The translations under genes and the position numbers were made by a program. A stretch of 16,432 nt of DNA from Treponema sp. (GTDB taxonomy: Bacteria > Spirochaetota > Spirochaetia > Treponematales > Breznakiellaceae): positions 1-16,432 of the forward strand of contig WQXC01000023.1 of NCBI GenBank assembly GCA_009785045.1, written 5' to 3'. The notes below the pieces were generated by a model that made no database searches, was not told the origin of the DNA, and was given only the letters and a program-made list of their open reading frames with translations. This document shows positions 1 to 6,071 of this stretch, piece after piece (the stretch's first letter is position 1; the number at the start of each line of letters is the position of its first letter).

Positions 1-13
1 AAATTAGTGGATA

Positions 14-33
14 TTTTTTTTTTTTTTTTTTTT
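14..33. repeat. Homopolymer tract of 20 T
   Basis: An uninterrupted run of 20 T on the plus strand, in AT-rich DNA with no gene around it. Tracts this long slip during replication and in sequencing, so the exact length may be wrong. Any gene it could influence lies left of the window. Confidence 0.8.
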
Positions 34-101
34 GTTTTAGAAAATAAATGTTAAATTTTCTTATTAATAATTTAAGCTGTTTTACCCCAAATGGATTTAA
101 A

Positions 102-114
102 GGGGGGGGGGGGG
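102..114. repeat. Homopolymer tract of 13 G, possible phase-variable switch
   Basis: A run of 13 G in otherwise AT-rich sequence. In Treponema pallidum, poly-G tracts next to promoters of tpr genes change length and alter transcription (known from that group). Here a weak plus-strand promoter-like pair begins about 15 bp to the right (129-157), but no recognisable gene follows it. The target could equally be a gene to the left, read on the minus strand. Confidence 0.6.
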
Positions 115-128
115 TACATTAACATTCT

Positions 129-157
129 TTGCGCAAAAGAGAAATCTACAGTATAAA
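129..157 (+). promoter_or_regulatory. Weak promoter-like sequence beside the poly-G tract
   Basis: TTGCGC at 129-134, a 17-bp gap, then TATAAA at 152-157. The -10 matches consensus at five of six positions and the -35 at only three. If active, it would transcribe rightwards through the hairpin element at 266-408 towards the terminator hairpin at 420-438, giving a non-coding RNA of under 300 nt. This rests on spacing and the -10 alone. Confidence 0.25.
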
Positions 158-232
158 TGGCGGTTATTCCTGTCATTAATGGGATGTTACCATATAAAGG
201 TGGAATTATCAAGAGATTAATAAATATGCATT

Positions 233-254
233 AAAAAAGCCTGTCAAAAGACAA
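233..254 (-). terminator. Weak intrinsic-terminator-like hairpin
   Basis: Read on the minus strand, a 5-bp stem (one G-T pair) with a TTTT loop at 241-254 is followed by GC and six T (238-233). It could end transcripts that read through the tRNA-Asn terminator and the hairpin element. The stem is short, so confidence is low. Confidence 0.35.
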
Positions 255-265
255 CCCCTTAAAAA

Positions 266-283
266 CTCCCTAGCGCGGGTTCG
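266..283. repeat. 18-bp duplicate of the tRNA-Asn 3' end
   Basis: These 18 bases are identical to 447-464, the discriminator base, acceptor strand and part of the T-arm of the tRNA-Asn gene, in the same orientation. Homology stops sharply on both sides. Such duplicates arise when an element integrates at a tRNA 3' end or when a T-arm is copied. The segment between the two copies (284-446) is too short for an ordinary island and holds a hairpin array. Confidence 0.75.
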
Positions 284-408
284 CCTTCCAGTCGCAAACA
301 TCCTGTTTGCTCCTTACAGGCCGTCTTTTTTGCTAATCCGACATCCCTGTCGGATTACCTTTCGGAACCTTTCGGTTCCTCAAGGCCGCAAAAAAGTTTC
401 GAACCCGC
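275..408. repeat. Multi-hairpin structured intergenic element with tRNA-derived ends
   Basis: Nested inverted repeats. The outer stem is GCGGGTTCG (275-283) with CGAACCCGC (400-408). A second stem is CTTTTTTGC (325-333) with GCAAAAAAG (388-396). Three local hairpins are a 7-bp stem at 294-310, a perfect 10-bp stem with a 4-nt loop at 334-357, and a 6-bp stem at 364-379. Two hairpins have very similar tops (ACA-TCC-TGT and ACA-TCCC-TGT). No reading frame explains the pairing. It could be a non-coding RNA or a REP/MITE-like DNA element. The outer arms match the T-arm of the neighbouring tRNA-Asn. Confidence 0.65.
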
Positions 409-410
409 AC

Positions 411-438
411 AAAAAAAAAGACCACCCTTTGGGTGATC
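411..438 (-). terminator. Intrinsic terminator of tRNA-Asn, probably bidirectional
   Basis: On the minus strand, 9 nt after the tRNA, an 8-bp stem (438-431 with 427-420, one G-T pair, AAA loop) is followed by nine T (419-411). On the plus strand the same hairpin is followed by a T-rich stretch at 440-446, so it may also stop rightward transcription. Confidence 0.8.
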
Positions 439-446
439 ATTTTTTT

Positions 447-519
447 CTCCCTAGCGCGGGTTCGAACCACGGACCCAGTGGTTAACAGCCACTTGCTCTG
501 CCAGCTGAGCTACCAGGGA
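447..519 (-). tRNA. tRNA-Asn (anticodon GTT)
   Basis: The 73-nt gene folds into a full cloverleaf. The acceptor stem pairs TCCCTGG with CTAGGGA (one G-T pair), the D stem GCTC with GAGC, the anticodon stem AGTGG with CCACT around loop CTGTTAA, and the T stem CGTGG with CCGCG around TTCGAAC. The anticodon is GTT, so it reads AAC/AAU, and the discriminator base is G, as expected for Asn. CCA is not encoded: the three bases after the discriminator are AAA, so CCA must be added after transcription. It has its own promoter (533-561) and terminator (411-438). Confidence 0.97.
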
Positions 520-532
520 TAAACACACTGAT

Positions 533-561
533 ACAATAGTAAATTTACATATTTTTGTCAA
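533..561 (-). promoter_or_regulatory. Promoter of tRNA-Asn
   Basis: On the minus strand a perfect TTGACA (561-556), a 17-bp spacer and TATTGT (538-533) lie 13 bp before the first tRNA base. The -35 is full consensus and the -10 matches four of six positions, with spacing and position right for a stable-RNA promoter. Confidence 0.75.
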
Positions 562-586
562 GTCATAATAGTGCTTTTTTAGGCAT

Positions 587-619
587 AAAAAAACCCCGGA
601 GAAAGGAGTAACTCCGGGG
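587..619 (-). terminator. Intrinsic terminator closing the flagellar operon
   Basis: On the minus strand a perfect 8-bp GC-rich stem (CCCCGGAG with CTCCGGGG, 619-612 with 601-594, 10-nt loop) is followed by seven T (593-587). It lies about 70 nt after the last stop codon of the long minus-strand gene run and ahead of the tRNA-Asn promoter. Confidence 0.9.
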
Positions 620-691
620 AAAAGGAGAAATTAGGAGGAACGGGTTATCACATTAGTCTGCTGCCTATACAACCATAAAAGGGATATAAAG

Positions 692-940
692 TTACAGTGT
701 TTTTGACTTCATTTTATCGATAAAATGTTCGTAGGCGGCTATTGTGGCAGCCATTATAACTTCCTGGATGCCGCCATGGTCCTGGTCGGAACCGTGCCTT
801 ATATACAGGTTTTTAAGAATACCTTCCAAATCTTCGACTTTACACGAAGTGTCGGATTGCATCCGGCGGGTTAGCCCCCTAATTTCCTGTTCAAAGATTT
901 CGTTGTATTTTGTATCCTGCCATTCATTACTAACTGCCAT
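692..940 (-). CDS. Small hypothetical protein, last gene of the operon
   Basis: A soluble, charged, probably helical protein of about 82 residues with no signal peptide or membrane segment, and no family I recognise. It contains a His/Asp-rich stretch (HGSDQDHGG) near the middle. I chose the ATG at 940-938 because GGGG sits 5 nt upstream; a GTG two codons earlier (946) is also possible. The start overlaps the end of the DUF4105 gene by 11 bp, pointing to translational coupling. The operon terminator follows. That it is a real gene is supported by its position, its ribosome binding site and the tight overlap. Its function is unknown. Confidence 0.65.
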   Translation of the reverse strand: MAVSNEWQDTKYNEIFEQEIRGLTRRMQSDTSCKVEDLEGILKNLYIRHGSDQDHGGIQEVIMAATIAAYEHFIDKMKSKTL

Positions 941-2198
941 TTTCACCCCGCGGAAAATATTTTTTAAGCATTTCCTTTAAACCGACAGGCTGAAGAACAA
1001 AAGTCAGCGCAATTGGGAGCATTAATAGCTGGTCTGTAAGGTTTTGCTGGTAAAAAGCCGGGAACAGCTTTATCAACATAGATATAAAAATTCCCAAAAC
1101 AGTAAGCAGCCAGATTATTCTTAATAACTCGCTGTAGATTTGCTGTTTGCCGGGTTTTTTGGTAAATGCATAAAAAATACCAACTGGAACAACAACAAGA
1201 AGCAACGGTGTGCAAAAAAGCATATTTGCGTTTTCGTATGTGTAGTCGTGATTGGTAAACAGATTCAGAAAATAGAGCGTAAGTCCTGCCATGCCAAAAA
1301 CAAGACCGCAAAAACTCATGCTGATTCCCGCCAGTATTCTGCCTGCGCGTATGTTCTTAGTATGTAAATAAAAGAAGAATGCAAAAATTCCCGATAACAC
1401 AAGGCTAAAAATTAATTGTTCCGGCCATTGCTTTTTTGGAGTTTCAAGTATCTGGTGCCTGTTTTCTACAGTAAAGATATCTTCAACAGAGGTAACTAAT
1501 TTTCTTTTTTGACCATTATTATCAGTATACCAGAAATCTTCGATTCTTTTACCGACTTCTGCCGGGAGAAACATATCATCCCAAATGGTTAAAGGAGTAT
1601 CAATAACTTGCCCCATCCAGAAATTTAAAATCCAGTCTATCGCCGGAGAAAACCATGTGTGACGGCGCACATGCTGACGAAGAGTAAAATCACTTATTTC
1701 GTGTGCAAACTCGTCCTTAAACTGTCCGTCTACTGCAAGATCGATTATATCCCTTATTCTTGTTGAGCAATTATCAAAAAAATGATGATAATAATAATCA
1801 CGGTTTTCCGGAAGAATATTGTTCATGACAAAATCTCTAACAGCGATTTTTGCCTGCGGCGGAAGATCCAGTGTATAAATAGTTATACTGCGTTCATTCT
1901 GCCTGTATACATTAAAATTACTTTCTGTCCGGGAAGCTCCGCAGCGATACAACATTCTGCCCATGGCAAAATTAGTAAAAAATTTATCCTGTGTAAAACT
2001 AAATATCCCATAATCAAAAAAATAACTGGTGCCTGCCTGCGAGTCTTCGATCATCAGAGCAATGTGTCCCCACCAGAAATAAAGCTCGTTACCAGGTCCC
2101 ATAACTGCTATTTTAAGCGTAAGGTTGTCTCCCTGTGCAAAAAGAGTAAAGCTGCATACCAAAAACAGGATAATCAGAACCGCTATTTTTTTACTCAT
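930..2198 (-). CDS. DUF4105 (Lnb N-terminal-like) exported membrane protein
   Basis: A secreted or membrane protein of about 422 residues. Residues 1-22 form a signal peptide (MSKK, hydrophobic core, FAQ cleavage region). The DUF4105 domain follows, with its hallmark GPGNELYFWWGH (His45) and FDNCSTR (Cys144) motifs. These would be a Cys-His pair of the papain-like/NlpC-P60 fold expected for this family, but activity is inferred. The C-terminal third has about five hydrophobic segments, so the domain probably sits in the periplasm on a membrane-embedded tail. The start is uncertain: the ATG at 2198 gives the cleaner signal peptide, an in-frame ATG at 2219 adds seven residues, and neither has a clear Shine-Dalgarno sequence. 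It lies in the distal flagellar operon, but no flagellar role is established. Confidence 0.8.
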   Translation of the reverse strand: MSKKIAVLIILFLVCSFTLFAQGDNLTLKIAVMGPGNELYFWWGHIALMIEDSQAGTSYFFDYGIFSFTQDKFFTNFAMGRMLYRCGASRTESNFNVYRQNERSITIYTLDLPPQAKIAVRDFVMNNILPENRDYYYHHFFDNCSTRIRDIIDLAVDGQFKDEFAHEISDFTLRQHVRRHTWFSPAIDWILNFWMGQVIDTPLTIWDDMFLPAEVGKRIEDFWYTDNNGQKRKLVTSVEDIFTVENRHQILETPKKQWPEQLIFSLVLSGIFAFFFYLHTKNIRAGRILAGISMSFCGLVFGMAGLTLYFLNLFTNHDYTYENANMLFCTPLLLVVVPVGIFYAFTKKPGKQQIYSELLRIIWLLTVLGIFISMLIKLFPAFYQQNLTDQLLMLPIALTFVLQPVGLKEMLKKYFPRGENGS

Positions 2199-2239
2199 GT
2201 AATAAGTGTGCAATATCATTTGTGTTTATTCAATCCCCA

Positions 2240-2863
2240 TCATTTTCCGCGGCGAAGGTTCATTGCCAGGTTGACCTCTGCAACGCTTATATCAAGCCTG
2301 GATGCAATTTCATCCGGAGACAGTCCTTCGTTAACCAGCGTATCGATGGCAGCTCTAATCTGTTTTTTTGAAGGCGGTTTTGCAGGGGGTGCAGGAACTT
2401 CAGCCGGTTTTTCGGCAGCAGGCGGCGCGGGAGCAGGCACTACGGCAGCAGGCGCTGCAGGAGCAGCCGGCGGCAGCTCAAGTGATAACTGCGGCGAGTT
2501 TAACGGATGCTCTGCTTGCAAAGGCGCAGGTTCTTGCGGTGTTTTTAAAGCAGCGCGGATACCGCGGCCAAGACTTGTGTAAAGCGCTTCTCCAGTGCGG
2601 CTTTTTTCCAGCTCTTTATTGTAAACATTTATGCGTTTTTCTGTATCTTCCATTAAGGTTTTTAACTTGGTAATACTGTCTTCTACAAGCTGCAGGTTTC
2701 TGTCTGTAACAGAATTAATATCAACAATAAGCCTGTTAACTTCTTCACGGTGTTCTTCAAGCATAGAAGAGGAAGTTCGTTTTTTAATATACCACTTTAA
2801 ATAGAAGAACATTAAAAAACAAACGGCTAAACATATAATAGATACAATATGAAAAATATTCAT
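2240..2863 (-). CDS. Membrane-anchored coiled-coil protein with C-terminal HTH-like motif (SwrB/YlxL-like layout)
   Basis: A protein of 207 residues. Residues 4-22 are a single membrane helix followed by basic residues (KWYIKKR), so the rest should be cytoplasmic. Residues 35-90 look like a coiled coil. Residues 110-165 are an Ala/Pro-rich low-complexity linker. Residues 166-205 (IRAAIDTLVNEGLSPDEIASRLDISVAEVNLAM) resemble a helix-turn-helix. This layout and the location just downstream of a flagellar sigma factor resemble SwrB of Bacillus subtilis (DUF6115/DUF2802-type), which promotes flagellar export-apparatus maturation. The link is an analogy from layout and context; I did not demonstrate sequence homology. 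The start is an ATG after a weak GGAAAA sequence. It begins 12 nt after the upstream gene. Confidence 0.7.
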   Translation of the reverse strand: MNIFHIVSIICLAVCFLMFFYLKWYIKKRTSSSMLEEHREEVNRLIVDINSVTDRNLQLVEDSITKLKTLMEDTEKRINVYNKELEKSRTGEALYTSLGRGIRAALKTPQEPAPLQAEHPLNSPQLSLELPPAAPAAPAAVVPAPAPPAAEKPAEVPAPPAKPPSKKQIRAAIDTLVNEGLSPDEIASRLDISVAEVNLAMNLRRGK

Positions 2864-2875
2864 TGTTTTTCCATT

Positions 2876-3214
2876 TTATAAACTGATATCGATTTTATTT
2901 CCAAGACACGGATTGCGTAAAACAGAAGTCTTAGATTCTGAATCATTCAACTCATCGTTTTCACTTTCATCATTTTTACCGCGGTTATTTTGTTTCTGCC
3001 CGCTGCTGGAATTACGGTCTTTAACTTTATCTACGCCTTCGCCGGTATTCTGGGTTTCGTTTACCTGCTTAATCTGCTCCTCAGTCTTTCGCTGTATTTC
3101 TGAACCCTGTATCGATTGCTGAAGCGCCTGCCCTTCTTTCTGTGCTGCCTGAGTCTTTCCGACTTTATCGACCTGTGTAAATATAGTCTGAAGATCAATT
3201 GGAGCTATAGCCAT
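2876..3214 (-). CDS. Small Gln/Asn/Glu-rich hypothetical protein
   Basis: A soluble protein of about 112 residues with no membrane segment. The N-terminus (MAIAPIDLQTIFTQVDKVGK) looks ordered, the middle is Gln/Lys/Glu-rich and probably helical, and residues after about 65 are low-complexity and likely disordered. I place the start at the ATG 3214-3212 because AAGGG lies 5 nt upstream; an earlier in-frame ATG at 3250 lies deep inside the FapA gene and is unlikely. The start overlaps the last 20 bp of fapA, so translation is probably coupled. I do not recognise the family. Its place between fapA and the SwrB-like gene suggests a link to flagellar assembly, which is inference only. Confidence 0.7.
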   Translation of the reverse strand: MAIAPIDLQTIFTQVDKVGKTQAAQKEGQALQQSIQGSEIQRKTEEQIKQVNETQNTGEGVDKVKDRNSSSGQKQNNRGKNDESENDELNDSESKTSVLRNPCLGNKIDISL

Positions 3215-5156
3215 CAAGTCCCTTCTTGGCAAGTTCATCGGGTTCTTCATACTTGGATACGCGGATTAGCCCGTTTTCCAGAATAAAAGTGACTGCGCGG
3301 TATTCTGTGCGCACATCTTCTTTTACATCGCGGATCCAAATCTTAACACCCGGCCAGACTTTGGTAGACGCGGATACTTTTCCGCGAACTTGAATTTGAC
3401 TCATGAATTCCTGAACTTTTTGTATGCCTTCAACTGCATTCTTTAATTCGTCGGTAAGTATTTGCCGCCTTTCCATTAATTCCTGTAAGTAAGCTTCTTT
3501 TTCTTCCGGCAGAGTCTTACGCTGTTTTTTTGTATTTATTAATGTCTGAAGATCCAACCTTAGATTTTCCAGTTCTTCTTCGGAATTTGTTTTTATCTCC
3601 ATAAGGCGTTCAAGTTCTACCTTACTATTCGGGTCAAAACCAACTTCGCAGATCGTCTCTGTACCGCTTGTTGAATTTCCCAAAACCTTTGCGTTGATTT
3701 CTTCTCCAGCGCGAAGGCGGCCGCCCATGATATTCGCGCGTTTACCCATACAAATAATGCTCTTTATTGCATCAACCTGTGAATTGATAATACCGTCGGT
3801 AACAACAACCATATTTCCGGCTTCGACATTGGCATTTTCGATAAAGCGCGACCAGATTGAACGTCCTGCGCGAAGTTTACCATCTCCCTTGCCGTTAATA
3901 CCCTGATAAATAATTATATCGCCCTCTGCATCAAGCTCTGCTTTTGATACTGTTCCTTTTACTTCGATATTACCGGCTGCTTTAACCGAGAAGCCATCCT
4001 CGACGTTGCCTGTGATTATAACTGTTCCAAGGAAAATGATATTTCCGGTTTTTAGGTTTACATCACCTTCAACAGTTAAAACAGGTTCTACGTTTATTTT
4101 GCCGCCGGCTACAATTACCTGTCCGTTGATATCCGAAAGAATGGTGTCTCCGTCGTCTCCAACGTGAACATTTGTGCCAACAGGCAGCGGAATATCGCTT
4201 CCTGCTCTTGCAGGAAGAATTTTTCCTGTAACAGTTTTTCCGTCTATACCGTCTTCCGGCGGCATTCTTTTTGCAAGAGGCTGATTCTGCACTACATTCT
4301 GAATAATGTTAAGCTCTTTAAAATTAACCCTGCCGTTTGTTCCTTCTTTTAATTTTATTTTAGTCTGATCTGTTTCAAAATTATAATGAATATAAGCATC
4401 TCTTCCGTTTTGCGGCTTTAAACCTTCGGCTATTTCAATCTTTTCCCTGAAAATAGGCCTGTCTGCAAACTCAACAAGAAATTCTTCCTTAATACCGTGG
4501 TATACCCTATTCTGTGTCAGAAGACTTTTATATGCTTCAAGAGTTAAATCAGCTCCGCCTTCGCTTGGAGGAATAACAGTAACTGTTACTTTCATTTCTG
4601 CATCATCAACTTCTATTGATGCCATACTGTCATGAGAAGGGTTATGTTTAAAATCTGCAACTTTAACATACATACTTTCTGCATTTTCTATCAGCTTTTC
4701 TACTGTATCGTTGTCGAATTCCTCGATATTTTTATTATGAAGCGCCTGCAATGCATAAGCAGAAAATATTTTTCTGCCGTTGCCGACAGGAGGAGTAACC
4801 TTTAAGAAAACTCCGCTTGGCCAGCACTGAACAAAAGCATCTCCGTCTTTATCCGGAATAGCCTGTTCACTTTCGTTTTCTTCATCAAGAAGCAGCTCTT
4901 CTGCAAGTTTTTTCTTTTTGGCAAGAGTGCGTTCATAAGCCCGGATAACCCAGTCTTTTTTTCCCGCGCCTATAAAACCAGGCGAGCCTCTTTCCAGGAT
5001 TTCATATTCAAGACGTCGGATTGAAGTATCCAGTAAAGCGGCAGCTTCATTTACAGCAGCTTCAAGAGTAGGACCGGAAGCATCTACAGACCGAATCGCT
5101 CTGTCCTGTTCCAGATGCCCTTTTACAATTTCCTGCAGCTGGACAAAGTCGATCAT
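3195..5156 (-). CDS. fapA: FapA family (DUF342) flagellar assembly protein A with Jag_N-type N-terminus
   Basis: A cytoplasmic protein of 653 residues. Residues 20-75 resemble the Jag_N/KhpB-N domain: a TLEAAVNEAAALL helix, then EILERGSPGFIGAGKKD. The middle, about 290-490, carries the repetitive beta-strand pattern of the DUF342/FapA domain (GNIEVKGTV, AEGDIIIYQGINGKG, LRAGRSIWSRFIENANVEAG). Residues 505-585 form a long charged coiled coil. FapA-type proteins are linked to flagellar placement or assembly in other bacteria; the exact role here is inferred. The ATG start is preceded by GAGG with 6-nt spacing and, just before that, by a perfect 11-bp hairpin (5168-5193). It follows the sigma factor gene by 60 nt, the largest gap in the operon, and overlaps the next gene. 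Confidence 0.88.
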   Translation of the reverse strand: MIDFVQLQEIVKGHLEQDRAIRSVDASGPTLEAAVNEAAALLDTSIRRLEYEILERGSPGFIGAGKKDWVIRAYERTLAKKKKLAEELLLDEENESEQAIPDKDGDAFVQCWPSGVFLKVTPPVGNGRKIFSAYALQALHNKNIEEFDNDTVEKLIENAESMYVKVADFKHNPSHDSMASIEVDDAEMKVTVTVIPPSEGGADLTLEAYKSLLTQNRVYHGIKEEFLVEFADRPIFREKIEIAEGLKPQNGRDAYIHYNFETDQTKIKLKEGTNGRVNFKELNIIQNVVQNQPLAKRMPPEDGIDGKTVTGKILPARAGSDIPLPVGTNVHVGDDGDTILSDINGQVIVAGGKINVEPVLTVEGDVNLKTGNIIFLGTVIITGNVEDGFSVKAAGNIEVKGTVSKAELDAEGDIIIYQGINGKGDGKLRAGRSIWSRFIENANVEAGNMVVVTDGIINSQVDAIKSIICMGKRANIMGGRLRAGEEINAKVLGNSTSGTETICEVGFDPNSKVELERLMEIKTNSEEELENLRLDLQTLINTKKQRKTLPEEKEAYLQELMERRQILTDELKNAVEGIQKVQEFMSQIQVRGKVSASTKVWPGVKIWIRDVKEDVRTEYRAVTFILENGLIRVSKYEEPDELAKKGLDGYSSN

Positions 5157-5167
5157 ACTAACCTCTT

Positions 5168-5193
5168 ATAGTGCAGCCGAATGGCTGCACTAT
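5168..5193 (-). promoter_or_regulatory. Perfect 11-bp hairpin between the sigma factor gene and fapA
   Basis: ATAGTGCAGCC and GGCTGCACTAT form a perfect 11-bp stem with a 4-nt loop. On the minus-strand mRNA it starts 24 nt after the sigma factor stop codon and ends just before the fapA ribosome binding site (GAGG). No U-run follows, so a simple terminator is unlikely. An mRNA processing or stability element, or a partial attenuator lowering fapA expression relative to the sigma factor, would fit. Confidence 0.75.
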
Positions 5194-5216
5194 CAAATCG
5201 AATATGAAATAAAGTT

Positions 5217-6056
5217 TCATACGATTCCTTTTCTGATGTTCGTTAGCTTAGACCTTAGATGAAGCACAGCTTTGGTGTGAAGCTGGGAAACTCTGGATTC
5301 CGTTACCTGCAACACACGTCCAATATCCTTTAAAGTAAGATCTTCGTAATAGTATAATACCAGTATCTTTTTTTCCTTTTCCGGAAGTTCGTTAATCGCT
5401 TCGACAATAACACGGCGGATTTCATCGTTTACTACCATTACATCCGGATTAAGACTGGAGGGAGACTCTATACTGTCACCGATTGATACCTTGTCATTAT
5501 CGTCTCCGGAATACCATAAATCATTTAATGAAATTATCGATGTGCCGGAAATTTTTTGAATTGTTTTCATGTATTCGGCTTCATCCATATCCATGGCTTT
5601 GGCAATTTCCTGATCTGTGGCAGTTCTTCCCAATTGCGCTTCCAGTGAAGAAATAGTTGTTTCTATCTCGCGGGTTTTTTGCCTTACAGACCGGGGAACA
5701 AAGTCAATTAAACGCAGTTCATCAAAAATCGCGCCTCTTATGCGCGTAACGGCGTAAGTTTTAAATTTTACATTTTTATCAGGATCGTATTTATCAATTG
5801 CATCGATAAGGCCAAAAACTCCGTAACCTACAAGATCGTCAAACTCCACGTTATTGGGCATACCGACAGCTACTTTACCGGCAACATATTTTACCAGCGG
5901 GGCGTATTGTTTTATAAAGGCTTCCCGTATCGCAGGATCCCGATTTTTACGGTACTGCTGCCAGAGTTCCTCTTCTGTCTTTTCCGCTCCAGAAACATCT
6001 GCCCCGCAGGGTGTACCTGCAGTTCGAGGTTCTGGGCTCGTTGTCTGTACCGGCAT
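5217..6056 (-). CDS. fliA: Flagellar sigma factor, sigma-28 family (WhiG/FliA type)
   Basis: An alternative sigma factor of 279 residues that directs RNA polymerase to late flagellar promoters. After a non-conserved Pro/Thr-rich extension (1-25), region 2 runs from about 30 to 115 (EAFIKQYAPLVKYVAGKV; DDLVGYGVFGLIDAIDKYDP; TYAVTRIRGAIFDELR). Region 3 follows (VRQKTREIETTISSLEAQLGR) and region 4 ends the protein with the DNA-binding helix-turn-helix (LTLKDIGRVLQVTESRVSQL, then HTKAVLHLR). It is somewhat longer than enterobacterial FliA, mainly because of the N-terminal extension. The start is the ATG 6056-6054, with AAAGG 7 nt upstream; a TTG two codons earlier is less likely. The gap to the upstream gene is 15 nt. 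No FlgM-like anti-sigma gene is visible. Confidence 0.95.
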   Translation of the reverse strand: MPVQTTSPEPRTAGTPCGADVSGAEKTEEELWQQYRKNRDPAIREAFIKQYAPLVKYVAGKVAVGMPNNVEFDDLVGYGVFGLIDAIDKYDPDKNVKFKTYAVTRIRGAIFDELRLIDFVPRSVRQKTREIETTISSLEAQLGRTATDQEIAKAMDMDEAEYMKTIQKISGTSIISLNDLWYSGDDNDKVSIGDSIESPSSLNPDVMVVNDEIRRVIVEAINELPEKEKKILVLYYYEDLTLKDIGRVLQVTESRVSQLHTKAVLHLRSKLTNIRKGIV

Positions 6057-6071
6057 TCCCAAACCTTTCCT

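Noticed and set aside
157..234. Plus-strand 25-codon frame beginning MAVIPVING
   Set aside because: There is no Shine-Dalgarno sequence, its ATG overlaps the possible -10 box, and I recognise no family.
266..283. Second, degenerate tRNA gene
   Set aside because: Only the acceptor strand and half of the T-arm match. No D-arm or anticodon arm follows.
1782..2582. Plus-strand open frame of 266 codons
   Set aside because: It runs antisense to the DUF4105 and SwrB-like genes. Its Ala/Gly-rich part mirrors the Ala/Pro linker of the minus-strand protein, and it has no ribosome binding site or recognisable domain.
3215..3250. Start at 3250 for the Gln-rich protein
   Set aside because: It lies 56 bp inside fapA. 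The ATG at 3214 has AAGGG at the right distance.
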